A DNA stretch of 60,000 nucleotides from Cryptomeria japonica (GCF_030272615.1 NC_081413.1:165662580-165722579), one strand, 5' to 3'; shown: positions 45,889 to 56,578, counted from the first letter of the stretch. Numbers and translations are program-made. Notes: generated from the sequence alone by a model not told the origin.

Positions 45889-47310
45889 GTCACTCCTTCA
45901 CATGATTTCTACCTGTCTTTCGCGACTTCGCGAATATTATTCTTCGTTTGGCTTGCAGCCACTAAACCACGAGAACTGTTAGATCAAAACAGACCTGGTC
46001 TGCTTTTAACTTCATACCATGCCTGTCCCTTGGGCCCATCGACCTTTTCGCTACTTCGCAATGACTAACTTGCTAGCATCTTATCTTTGCGAATTCACGC
46101 GAGCCGTTAGATCTCAAGAACTTGCTCGTTGTTTACTCTTTTTATGACAACCTTGCCCGGACCCACTGCATACCGCCAACTGAGTGCCTTGTCACCGCCA
46201 TGTCATCGCCAACTGGGGTTACCACATTTACTACCACTCTTAGCGGGACCCTCCACCTTTTCGCTATTTCACTGAAGGTATAGCTCGTGCATCTCCCGGC
46301 CATGAAACAATGAGAAGCCATTGATCTTTTTCCAAGCTCTACAAAAAGCGATAGCTGTTATGCCACATCACTCCTTCGTGTGATTTACACCTGTCTTTCG
46401 CGACTTCGCAAACATTATTCTTCGTTTGGCTTGCAGCCACGAAACCATGAGAACCGTTAGATCAAAATAGACCTAATCTGCTTTTAACTTCATGTCATGC
46501 CTATCCCTTGGGCCCATCGGCATTTTCGCTACTTCGCAATGACTAACTTGCTAGCATCTTATCTTCGCAAATTCACGCGAGCCGTTAGATCTCAAGAACT
46601 TGCTCGTTGTTTACTCTTTTTATGACAACCTTGCCCGGACCCACTACATACCACCAACTGAGTGCCTTGTCACCGCCATGTCATCGCCAACTGGGGTTAC
46701 CACACTTACTACCACTCTTAGTGGGACCCTCCACCTTTTCGCTATTTCACTGAAGGTATAGCTTGTGCATCTCCCGGCCATGAAACAACGAGAAGCCATT
46801 GATCTTTTTCCAAGCTCTACAAAAAGCGGCAACTGTTATGCCACGTCACTCCTTCGTGTGATTTCCACCTGTCTTTCGCAACTTCGCAAACATTATTCTT
46901 TGTTTGGCTTGCAGCCACGAAACCACGAGAACCGTTAGATTAAAACAGACATGATCTGCTTTTAACTTCATGTCATGCCTGTCCCTTGGGCCCATCGGCC
47001 TTTTCGCTACTTCGCAATGACTACCTTGCTAGCATCTTATCTTCGTGAATTCACGCGAACCGTTAGATCCAAGAACTTTCTCGTTGTTTACTCTTTTTAC
47101 AACAACCTTTCCCTAACCCACTGCATATCGGCAACTCAGTGCCTTGTCACCGCCATGTCATCACCAACTGGGGTTACCACATTTACTACCACTCTTAGAG
47201 GGACCCTCCACCTTTTCGCTATTTCGTTGAAGGTGTAGCTCATGCATCTCCCAGCCACGAAACAACGAGAAGCCATTGATCTTTTTCCAACCCGATCATT
47301 CTTTAACCAA
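45889..47310 (+). repeat. Three tandem copies of a 478-bp unit in the CACTA right arm
   Basis: Copies start at ~45889, ~46367 and ~46845 with an exact 478-bp offset measured at CACTCCTTC. Each contains CTTTCGCGACTTCGC-like, CTTTTCGCTACTTCGCAATG and ACGCGAGCCGTTAGATC motifs. A diverged fourth partial copy runs to ~47560. The repeated TTCGC...TTCGC pairs are candidate subterminal protein-binding sites. Confidence 0.88.
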
Positions 47311-47985
47311 AGAAGACTTCTTATCTCAGGGACCCGCCAAACCCTTTCGCCACTTCGCGAAGGTTAAAACACATTCAGCTTGATCTCATGAAACCACGTT
47401 GTCCGTCTGATCAGATGAAACTTGATCGGTGTTTAGCTTTGGTCCAAACCTATATGTCGGGTCCACCTTCGCCTTTTGCTACTTCGCGGAAACTAAGTTT
47501 CGAGCACTTTTTGGTCGCGAATCAACGCAAGCTGCCAGATCAACAGAAAATCGCATGACACTTATAAGGCTCGACAAAAATTAGAAAAGGTAGATTAAAA
47601 GCGAACAAGAATAAAATATTTAAAGGGACCGCCTAGGTAAATAACAAGGGGAGAACACTTTTATGATAAATGGATCCATTGCTTAAGTGAATAGTAAAGT
47701 AACGCCAAATTAGAAACCAAAAGGGCTTTTCTCAGGTATTATTTTTTTTTATATCGATGATAATTATTACTTTTTTTAATAAAAATGGTCATCATCGGAA
47801 TTACGACGAATACCAAGCTTTCGACCGACGACTTCTTTGACCGTCAGCAGAGTCCATTGGATTGTCGAATTTCCGATGGGCATGGCATCGTCGACCAATC
47901 TGACGTCGAGTTTTCGACGGTGGATTTTGTCGACACTCCAACGAAAATTCGTCAAAAATCCGACAAACGGTCGTCGAAAATCAGC
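47311..47985 (+). other. CACTA right subterminal region
   Basis: Diverged repeat copy, then CGAC-rich sequence (TTTCGACC, CCGACGACTTC, GTCGACGATG-like motifs) leading to the terminus. Confidence 0.55.
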
Positions 47986-48001
47986 TCCGAATGTACTAGT
48001 G
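47986..48001 (-). repeat. CACTA right terminal inverted repeat
   Basis: TCCGAATGTACTAGTG on the plus strand; one mismatch to the left terminus. Followed by the AGA duplication. Confidence 0.92.
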
Positions 48002-48057
48002 AGAAATTGTAATTTCTTGACAAAATAATGGCTTGGGGACCCTGAAAAATTGTTCTC
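48002..48057 (-). pseudogene. LINE segment 4: ~50-bp ORF2 linker
   Basis: On the minus strand it reads SGSPSHYFVKKLQFL and continues in frame into 30567 once the CACTA element is bridged. The typical position is just before the WNK linker of plant LINE ORF2. The right edge is the truncated LTR-element internal region. Confidence 0.75.
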
Positions 48058-50169
48058 TTATGTTCTCTTCTCTTCCTCTTTTCTTTTCTCCTCCTGTTTT
48101 CTCTTTTCCTCTTCATCTGCCTATTTCTTCTTTTCTACATCTTGTTGCTTCTTTTCTTCTTCAGCCTGGTTCTTTTGTCCTGCTTCTTTTGATGGTGTAC
48201 CCTGAGTAACATTTTCACCATCTAAGGTATCAACATCAATGGGGTCCATTTGTTCTGTGACCGGTTCTCCTTCACTATTATACACCTCATCCGGTTTGCC
48301 GGTTTCCGGTTCTTGCTCAGCTTTCCTGTTGGTTTCAGCCACTTGATGCATCTTTAGAGCTTCTTGAGCATGAGTATGTGTATCTTTTACCACTTCATGA
48401 ACCTTTCCTTCTAGTAATAGGAGTCTTCTTCTTCTCATGAAGAAGAGGCCTTTGTATTTATTCATAACTTCAAAAAGTTTTGTATTTGATACATCAGGAA
48501 AATATTGTGCAAATATTTCCTCCCTCATTTCCTATTCCTTTTCTATGGCAATGCGTCATTTAATATCTAAAGAATTGAATAAAGAATCAAGTGCATTAGA
48601 TCTAATTTCTGATGGCGGCCGGTCATAAACACATAAATCATTAATGATTTCCCGCTCAACTTCTTTTTTCTCACTATCGGAAAAATCATCAAAATATTCT
48701 TTCAAATCACTAAACAATTTTCTTCTAATATTCTTAATAGTTCTTTGACAATGTGTCAAAGGTTTGTAGGAGGAAATATCAATATTTACCGGTGCAGATG
48801 TTGTCGGTTCATTGCTGGTTGCCTTTGTCTTCTTCCTTGTTTGCCTAGTCCTCTTAGGTTGTTCTTCAGACATAGTTTCTTCTGAGTCCGGTATGGTGTC
48901 TTTTGTCTTTCGCTTTCTCTCAAAGACTTTGGCGGGTTTTACTTCCGGTTTCTTCTTTGCCGGTGACCGCTTGGTCACTTTTGGACTTTTTGCAGTAACC
49001 GGTGTCGATACAGATGGCACTTCCTTTCCCTTCTTTACTGAAGGTTCTTTAACCGGTGTCACCCTTTCCAAATAGGTGCCAGTTCTCTTCTTCTTCGAAT
49101 CAAGGGGTGAGGCGATTAGGGTAGAGGCATAACCGTCCAGCATATCATACATTACCTCATAGCCCATAGGCTCCACTTCTTCCTGTCTGGGCTCAACGGC
49201 CTCCATTATGCATTCATCCACTTTGATGATAAAGCAAATATCCTCTTCGTATTTCTTGACAATGTCACTGGATATCCTCATCCTTAGGCTCATTTTGCTT
49301 CTAAACTCATCAAAGTACTTGTTCAGGACTTCAAGGTAACCGGTTCCAACCGCTTGCAGGCTTTCCTTGATTTGCTTGGTAACCGGTTGGTCGGCAGACC
49401 ACTGAATATCTCTGACTCCTGGGAAGTAACCTTGGAAGTAGAAGAACAACCCAACCAATAGTTGTCCAAACTTAAATCTTAATGCATTATCCTGTTTGAT
49501 CGACTTGAGGTTCAATAGAAGTTGTCTTTGCATACAAGTGCACTGATCAAATGATGCATCTTCCTTGATTATCCTGTAAGCGGCATTTACCGCTGCAGCA
49601 GAGACAGAGTTAATTCTGCTAGCAGAGAAAGTCTGGTAACCTATCACCATACAGGCATACTTGACCAGATCGTCCTTGATTGAGTTGACAGTCATTCCAC
49701 GTGAGTCGCTCACTGAACTGGTGAGCTTGGTCATTTCGGTCTTGATGATCTTCCTCAGGGTTGGCACTTCATCGACGTTACAAAAACCAGTGACGGCATG
49801 AATAGCTTCTAGTGTGATGTCATGTGTTCTCTCAAGATACATTTTATCACCATGAACTCTGCTCAGAATGATTCGGATGTGATAATCTGTGAAATCTTCA
49901 AGGAAATAAGCCGCATTGTGAAGCTTCTTCTTTTCAAAGATGCTATACTCCGGTTTGATCTTTTTATCCTTCCCACAGAATAGACCTAGCTGAGAATGGA
50001 TTGCAAGAGATCCTAGGTCTTCAATTTTATAGTCAATGTAATCGAAAATGCCTTCCTCGAAAATGACACCAGCGGGTACTAAGGATAGGGCATTATATTT
50101 TGCTTTTCGTTGGATGAAATCTACTGAATCAATGGGTGCACTAGAACTAAAGTGTGATGCAGAAGCCAT
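48058..50169 (-). pseudogene. ORF2 of family-2 element, lower copy (truncated)
   Basis: Unknown function. From ATG 50169 (MASASHFSSS) the frame is open for 537 residues. A single TGA (48556-48558; the upper copy has TGG) then precedes a further open stretch to a TAG at 48121 (CAG in the upper copy). The N-terminal ~345 residues form the conserved domain (VPAGVIFEEG, KIEDLGSLAIHS, IILSRVHGDKMYLERTHDIT, FGQLLVGLFFYFQGYFPG, IQWSADQPVTKQIKESL). A Ser/Lys/Pro-rich basic segment (KPAKVFERKRKTKD) and helical, K/E-rich sequence (MRRRRLLLLEGKVHEV) follow. The last ~270 residues of the full-length form are lost at the array truncation. It begins 477 bp after the Gag stop, so it is probably expressed separately from Gag. 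Confidence 0.8.
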
Positions 50170-50645
50170 GATAAAATAGAATACTCAAGAAATACCTTTC
50201 AGAAATCGAGAATTAGTGCTTGCTAATTGCACTACGTTGGTTGTTGTATCACCGCTTTGAGTTCTGCTCTTGACCGTCTGATATTAGCTTCTGAATCTTC
50301 TTCAAGGTTTCGAAATTTCTTTGAATTGCAACATAAATCATCTTTCATCACTCTACACTTAAAAAATTCTTCACTTGAAAACTGATAAGTGAAAAATGAC
50401 TTCAAAGTTCCTTTTAAACATATTCCTCACCTACCGTAATAAATGCTCCACTATTAGGGCGTAAACCCTAATTTGCCTTCTACCATTTTCGGTCTTCTGC
50501 CAAATGATAGGTATCACATACCAGTTAAAGTCTTTCACTGTATAGACCGGGGGTTCGAAACATTTCACCGTTTGCTCCCCCTAATCTATTCTGATGCTTA
50601 GTTTGTCGGTTCAACAGCTTCCACACTAGGTGCAAAAACTGGTTC
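50170..50645. other. Spacer between Gag and ORF2 of family 2 (lower copy)
   Basis: Non-coding; contains GTAAACCCTAATTTGCC and, just before ORF2, CACTACGTTGG-like sequence. Conserved at 56579-57019 in the upper copy. It may hold a promoter or splice site for ORF2. Confidence 0.4.
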
Positions 50646-51878
50646 TTATTGAATTACTTCTTTTGGCTTCTTCTTCCAGGTTTTGTTCATATCCGCTTGA
50701 ACAATTTCAACATCAATTGTTCCTTCCGAAGTGACCGGTATGTCATCCAATATGGTCTTTCTACTTCTGCAGAATCTTGTTGAATGACCCAGTTTGTTGC
50801 AATGATAGCAAACCATTCCAGGTGCTCTCCAAGGTCCATTATTCATCTTTCCATTCTTCCTTCTACATGTTGTAGTAGTGTGACCACGACCATGACAAAT
50901 CCAATAGTTTTCTCTCCATCTGGTTGCCGATTGATGGCCACCGCTACCTGACTGATGATTATAGGTATTAAATCGGTTTGGGTTCCGGTTCCTAGAGGGT
51001 TCAGGAAAAACTCCTTGATTCCTTTGAGGATACCTTTCGGTATTGTGCATGACAGACTTGCATTCAAATGCTCTATGCCCAACCTTGTTGCATGCATAAC
51101 AATTACCATTGAATCTATTGGTTCTAGGCTTATCGTTTAGAAAATAAGGAAAATTATTGTAAGCCTTACTTCTACATACATTAGCAGTGTGTCCTTCCTT
51201 GAGACAGTTAAAGCAAACAGGTTTAAACTTTTGCTTACCTTTATACTTTGATGTCAGTTGCTTCTTTGATGCTCCATCTTTTGTTCCAGAGGTCTCACCT
51301 TTCTCATAATCAGAGAAACCAAGTCCATTGGTATTCTTTACTGGTTTGGTTGATTCTAGCTTCTGCTCTAGCTTGATAGTGCTCTTATTGAATTTGGCAA
51401 GTACTTCCTTTGACTCGGTGAGTTCTTTGCAAATAGCAGCATTGGATTCCTTCAAGGTTGCATTCTCAGAGATAGCCATGTTTAGTTCACCTTGTATTCC
51501 TTCTTTTTCCATTTTGCTTTCATGAAGACTAGCGGTAAGTGCACTGATCTCTTGCTTCAACTTAGAGATTTCATGATCTTTGCCTTTCGTCAGATCTTCA
51601 GCTTTCCTCTGGTTCTCAAGCTCTTGACACATTCGGATAGTCAGTCCTTCCAACTCTTTTCTCAGGTTGGAATTGGATTCATTCAGCTTTTCTACTTCTT
51701 GAATTAGGGCTTCCATGTCCGCTTCATTAGAAGAACTATTTTCATATAGCTCCATCATTTTTTTAGCATGCTCTCTTCTTTTTGCCTGAGAGGCCTTATA
51801 TTTGACCATAAGTTCATCATAGGCTTGCTCAAACTGAGTGAGCCGATGAGTAAGTTCCCTCACAGTGTATTCCCCCAT
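50646..51878 (-). CDS. gag: Gag-like protein of family-2 element, lower copy (intact frame)
   Basis: RNA-binding structural protein by analogy. ATG 51878 (MGEYTVREL) lies 37 bp past the PBS; the frame is actually open from inside the LTR (51986), but the first Met after the PBS is the likely start. Residues ~1-200 are a Glu/Lys-rich coiled coil (EVEKLNESNSNLRKELEGL). Then come four zinc knuckles: CFNCLKEGHTANVC, CYACNKVGHRAFEC, YWICHGRGHTTTTC (first Cys not at its usual place) and CYHCNKLGHSTRFC. The stop is TAA where the upper copy has GAA, shortening the C terminus by 16 codons. No other stop or frameshift in 410 residues. Orthodox Copia/Gypsy capsid motifs are not apparent. Confidence 0.85.
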   Translation of the reverse strand: MGEYTVRELTHRLTQFEQAYDELMVKYKASQAKRREHAKKMMELYENSSSNEADMEALIQEVEKLNESNSNLRKELEGLTIRMCQELENQRKAEDLTKGKDHEISKLKQEISALTASLHESKMEKEGIQGELNMAISENATLKESNAAICKELTESKEVLAKFNKSTIKLEQKLESTKPVKNTNGLGFSDYEKGETSGTKDGASKKQLTSKYKGKQKFKPVCFNCLKEGHTANVCRSKAYNNFPYFLNDKPRTNRFNGNCYACNKVGHRAFECKSVMHNTERYPQRNQGVFPEPSRNRNPNRFNTYNHQSGSGGHQSATRWRENYWICHGRGHTTTTCRRKNGKMNNGPWRAPGMVCYHCNKLGHSTRFCRSRKTILDDIPVTSEGTIDVEIVQADMNKTWKKKPKEVIQ

Positions 51879-51914
51879 GTCTCTTTCCAAGTGGTTAGAC
51901 TTATAGAAAGGTTG

Positions 51915-51928
51915 GCTCTGATACCAAT
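51915..51928 (-). other. PBS of family-2 element, lower copy (initiator tRNA-Met type)
   Basis: ATTGGTATCAGAGC on the minus strand, directly after the central LTR. Confidence 0.88.
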
Positions 51929-53037
51929 TGATAAATACTAAGAGGGGGGGTGAATTAGTATACCGAAATTTACTGGACTCAAACACTTAAACAGTCTAGT
52001 AGTAAATCGGTAAAACAGTTTAACAAACAAACTGGTTAACACACATGCAAACCAAATAGCAAATAAGGCATTCACCCACAGAAGCAATAACACCATAACA
52101 CAAGATATTTGATGTGGAAACCCAAATGGGAAAAACCACGGTGAGATGAAACTCAAAAGTTACTATCTGCAGAATAGAAACCAGACCTGTTAAGGTCAGA
52201 CCGGTTAAGGCCATACAATGTTCTTTACCAGAACAGATCCTGTTAGGAATCTCAATCTTTGTTAGGAGATAAGTCTGATTAAAGACTACCTTGTGAGAGG
52301 ATTTAAGAGCCATAGATGTGAACCACCTTGTTAGAGGATTTACAAAGGCTTTGCCAAGCCTACCCGGTTAAGGGTCTTCAGACTTGTCGAAGATGTAAGT
52401 AATCAACAAGTGAGTGATCTAGATACTAGCACAGTATGCTTGGTTAGATCCATGAAATCTCATTGTTAATGCATTTTGCATTACTTTAGTCTTCACACAC
52501 TTTACACTTTGTTACTTCACACAGACTTCCTCTTCTCTCCTATGATCACTCATACAAAACTCATGCAATATTAAAAACCCTAACAACACTTAAAACCCTA
52601 GACACAATGTCCTTATAAAGGAAACTGATTTCATGTCGGTCCAATAGGATTACATTGCAAGTTCCTAGGTCCAGTGCATCTAGACATATTTGGTAACACG
52701 GCACAAAAGCACTGCCAGAGTGTCGGCACCCTCACACAAACGATGGATGGTAACTCATCACAAAGTATTACTGGTTCATACAAAATACCGGTTTGACAAA
52801 AATGAAGACTCGGAAATATGTGTTATACCACTTTGATCCTTCGTACCGCTTGATCTCTCTATGCTGCTTAAGTCTTTATGCCACTTGAGATTGGTAAACA
52901 CTTTCTGCATAACAACAGTAGTCTAAAGACTAACACGTGATGTCGGTTGAGCATAATTCATACATTCAAAAAGTGATCTCATAGCAAGTGTGTGACCATC
53001 AATGACAATCACAACATAATCATCAAAAATGCCAACA
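51929..53037 (-). repeat. Central (shared) LTR of the family-2 array
   Basis: 1,109 bp, TGTTGGC...TATCA on the minus strand. It contains a TATAAGG box ~420 bp from its start and a G/C homopolymer (~51942-51950) near its end. Aligns with 58347-59483 throughout. It lacks a 25-bp block present in the upper LTR at ~59168. Confidence 0.9.
52611..52617 (-). promoter_or_regulatory. Putative TATA box of central LTR
   Basis: TATAAGG on the minus strand, ~420 bp into the LTR; same position in the upper LTR. Confidence 0.45.
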
Positions 53038-53052
53038 ATCTCCCCCTTTGGC
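53038..53052 (-). other. Polypurine tract of family-2 upper copy
   Basis: GCCAAAGGGGGAGAT on the minus strand, abutting the central LTR. Same PPT core as family 1. Confidence 0.88.
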
Positions 53053-53311
53053 ATTGATGGCAACACTTAGGAAAAATTTTGACTTCCAAGTGTTTTACAA
53101 CAAAATCATGCCATAAGCAAAATTACTCCCCCTAAGCATATACACTATCTCTTTTGCAAACAATACAATGTATACTATTTTCTTACAGAGATAGACATGA
53201 AGGTATAGCATGCTTCAAAATTTAAATTCAAATATACTAGTCCCCCTTTGCCAACAATGACAAAGTACAGCTGAATAACCCTTGTTCCATTAGTATTAAA
53301 ATAATAAATGT
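53053..53311. other. 3' untranslated internal region of family-2 upper copy
   Basis: AT-rich, between ORF2 and the PPT. No coding content. Confidence 0.5.
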
Positions 53312-56300
53312 TTATGACAATAATGAGTAAAACTTGTCAAAAACTGATTTAAAGTCTTGCAAAAATTGCTTCATGGATAAGGACCATGACTCAAGTAGGG
53401 AGGTAGCCACCTCTTTCTCTGTCTGCATCTGAGAGACCTGTTCTTCCATGGCATCTATCATGCTCATCTATTGAGTCACCGTTAAGGCATCCAAATTGAG
53501 ATAGCATTTCTAAAGTATTTGCAGGCGTGGGAGTAGAACCAATTGAAGTTCCTGCAAATCTCGTGTCCGGTTGCTAATCTCTAACTCTATTCTTGCAGAC
53601 TGGATATGAAACCGGTGAACGGTTTGCCCATAAGCAGTAAAGGAATCATATGGTGGCTTGAAGGTGCTTATGTATATCTGCAAGTCAGATTGTAGCTTTT
53701 CCTTCTGTACAAGCACATCATCACAGAAGAGATGGGGTTGGCAAATCTTACTAAGTAGTAGATTCCCCTCATCCAGAGCATCCCTTATATATTTTTGAGC
53801 TTTTTGCAAATCGGACCGGAGCTCATTTCACTTCTTCACCATGGTAGTGTTTAGAGCCTTTTGATGCTTCTTTTCTGCACTAGCTTCAGCCACTTCTTCC
53901 AAGCTTTGCACCTGATCCTCTACAACTGTGCATAAGAGTTTCAGTTGTGCCAGAGAGGAATCGATACTAGGGAGATTGGTACCGAGTATCAAACTGGTGA
54001 GTGTTTCTACTGCAGTTTGAATAATATCCTCCTCCTTTTTCCTCCTTAGAGTTTCCAGTCGCTCTTGGGCAAGCTTGATTCTTTGGAGCAGCTCCATTTT
54101 ATTTGTAGATTGGAGGTCAATGGGACTGGCAATGTTAGCTGGTTTAGCTTGACTACCGGTTGCCATTGGGGTCGCTGCTTCCTTGTCCTTGGCTTTTTGC
54201 TTGTCTTCTTGTGCATGCTTTTACTCCTCCTCTTCTTGCTTTCTTTTCTCTTCTTCTCACTTCCTCTCTTCTTCTTTCCGCTTATATTCTTCTTCATCCT
54301 TTTTCTTCTTCTCCTCTTCTCTTCTCTTCTCCTCTTCCTATTTCCTCTTCTCCTCTTCTCTTCTCTTCTCCTCTTCCCATTTCTTTTCTTCTTCCTTTCG
54401 TTTCTCTTCTTCTTTCTTTTCCACTTCCTTCTTCCTCTTATCTTCCTCTTGTCTCTTCTTCTCCTCTTCTATTCTCTTCTCTTCCTCTTTTCTTTTCTCC
54501 TCCTGCTTTATCTTTTCCTCTTCATCTGCCTGTTTCTTCTTTTCTACATCATGTTGCTTCTTTTCTTCTTCAGCCTGCTTCTCCTGTCTTGCTTCTTCTG
54601 ATGGTGTACCCTGAGTAACATTTTAACCATCTAAGGCATCAACATCAATGGGGTCCATTTGTTCTGTGACCGGTTCTCCTTCACTGTTATACACCTCATC
54701 CGGTTTGCCAGTTTCCGGTTCTTGCTCAGCTTTCATGTTGGCTTCAGCCACTTGATGCATCTTTAGAGCTTCTTGAGCATGAGTATGTGTATCTTTTACC
54801 ACTTCATGAACCTTTCCTTCCAGTAACAGGAGTCTTCTTCTTCTCATGAAGGAGAGGCCTTTGTATTTATTCATAAATTCAAAAAGTTCTGAATTTAATA
54901 CATCAAGAAAATATTGTGCAAATATTTCCTCCCTCATTTCCTGTTCCTTTTCTATGGCAATGCGCCATTTATTATCTAAAGAATTGAATAAAGAATTAGG
55001 TGTATCAGATCTAATTTCTAATGGTGACCGTTCATAACCACATAAATAATTAATGATGTCCCGCTCAACTTCTTCTTTCTCACAATCGGAAAAATCATCA
55101 AAATATTCTTTCAAATCACTAAGCAATTTTCTTCTAATATTCTTAATAGTTCTTCGACAATGTGTCAAAGTTTTGTAGGAATAAATATCAATATTTACCA
55201 GTGCAGATGTTGTCGGTTCATTGTTGGTTGCCTTTGTCTTCTTCCTCGTTTGCCTAGTCTTCTTAGGTTGTTCTTCAGACACAGTTTCTTCTGAGTCCGG
55301 TGTGGTGTCTTTTGTCTTCCGCTTTCTCTCAAAGACTTTGGCAGGTTTTACTTCTGGTTTCTTCTTTGTTGATGACCGCTTGGTCACTTTGGGACTTGCT
55401 GCAGTAACCGGTGTCGATACAGATGGCACTTCCTTTCCCTTCTTTACTGAAGGTTCTTTAACCGGTGTCACCCTTTCCAAATAGGTGCCAGTTCTCTTCT
55501 TCTTCGAATCAAGGGGTGAGGCGATTAGGGTAGAGGCATAACCGTCCAGCATATCATACATTACCTCATAGCCCATAGGCTCCACTTCTTCCTGTCTGGG
55601 CTCAACGGCCTCCATTATGCATTCATCCACTTTGATGATAAAGCAAATATCCTCTTCGTATTTCTTGACAATGTCACTGGATATCCTCATCCTTAGGCTC
55701 ATTTTGCTTCTAAACTCATCAAAGTACTTGTTCAGGACTTCAAGGTAACCGGTTCCAACCGCTTGCAGGCTTTCCTTGATTTGCTTGGTAACCGGTTGGT
55801 CGGCAGACCACTGAATATCTCTGACTCCTGGGAAGTAACCTTGGAAGTAGAAGAACAACCCAACCAATAGTTGTCCAAACTTAAATCTTAATGCATTATC
55901 CTGTTTGATCGACTTGAGGTTCAATAGAAGTTGTCTTTGCATACAAGTGCACAGATCAAACAATGCATCTTCCTTGATCATCCTGTAAGCGGCATTTACC
56001 GTTGCAGCAGAGAAAAAGTTAATTTTGCTAGCCGAGAAAGTCTAGTAACCTATCACCATATAGGAATACTTGACCAGATTGTCCTTGATTGAGTTGACAG
56101 TCATTCCACGTGAGTCGCTCACTGAACCGGTGAGCTTGGTCATTTCGGTCTTGATGATCTTCCTCAAGGCTGGCACTTCACCGACGTTGCAGAAATTGGT
56201 GACGGCATGAATAGCTTCTGGTGTGATGTCATGTGTTCTCTCAAGATACATTTTATCACCATGAACTCTACTCAAAATGATTCGGATGTGATCATCTGTG

Positions 56301-56578
56301 AAATCTTCAAGGAAATAAGCCGCATTGTGAAGCTTCTTCTTTTCCGAGATGCTATACTCCGGTTTGATCTTGTTATCCTTCCTGTAGAATAGACCTAGCT
56401 AAGAATGGATTGCAAGAGATCCTAGGTCTTCAATTTTACAATCAATGTAATCAGAAATGCCTTCCTCGACAATGACACCAGTGGGTACTAAGGATACGAC
56501 ATTATATTTTGCTTTTCGTTGGATGAAATCTACTGAATCAACGGGTGCACTAGAACTAGAGTGTGATGCGGAAGCCAT
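53312..56578 (-). pseudogene. ORF2 of family-2 element, upper copy (full length, 1,089 codons)
   Basis: The same phase runs from ATG 56578 to the stop at 53312-53314 with no frameshift, interrupted by about ten stops (for example 56399, 56042, 54623, 53825 and 53507). Organisation: conserved N-terminal domain (~1-345; IILSRVHGDKMYLERTHDIT, FGQLLVGLFFYFQGYF), basic Ser/Lys/Pro linker with a nuclear-signal-like KVFERKRKTKD, helical segment, a long Glu/Lys/Arg repeat (~660-780; coding the pyrimidine-rich tract at 54240-54600), and a coiled-coil C terminus (LLQRIKLAQERLETLRRKKE; QKEKLQSDLQIY). It shows the full length missing from the lower copy. Function unknown; no enzyme motif. Confidence 0.82.

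Larger units (their letters stand above)
30565..48004 (+). mobile_element. 17.4-kb CACTA (En/Spm) DNA transposon with 3-bp TSD
   Basis: Termini 30568 (CACTAATACATTCGGA) and 48001 (reverse complement CACTAGTACATTCGGA) match at 15 of 16 bases. Flanking AGA occurs at 30565-30567 and 48002-48004, the 3-bp duplication expected for CACTA. TTTCGAC/TTCCGAC-like motifs recur in both subterminal regions. The cargo is two typical CACTA genes (TNP2-like transposase, Ptta/En-Spm protein), a PPR fragment, a long unknown minus-strand frame and a 478-bp tandem repeat. The insertion splits LINE ORF2: joining 48005-48050 to 30567 with one AGA restores an open frame (…FVKKLQFLKYKIKIWNK) typical of LINE linkers. 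Confidence 0.93.

Noticed and set aside
50541-50575. GGGGGTTCGAAAC, resembling a tRNA T-arm/B box (also at ~56967)
   Set aside because: No acceptor stem, D-arm or anticodon arm around it; it is part of the conserved spacer between Gag and ORF2.
54065-54618. Plus-strand hydrophobic Leu/Ser/Phe frames resembling membrane proteins
   Set aside because: Antisense of the Glu/Lys/Arg repeat in ORF2; the minus-strand frame is the supported one.
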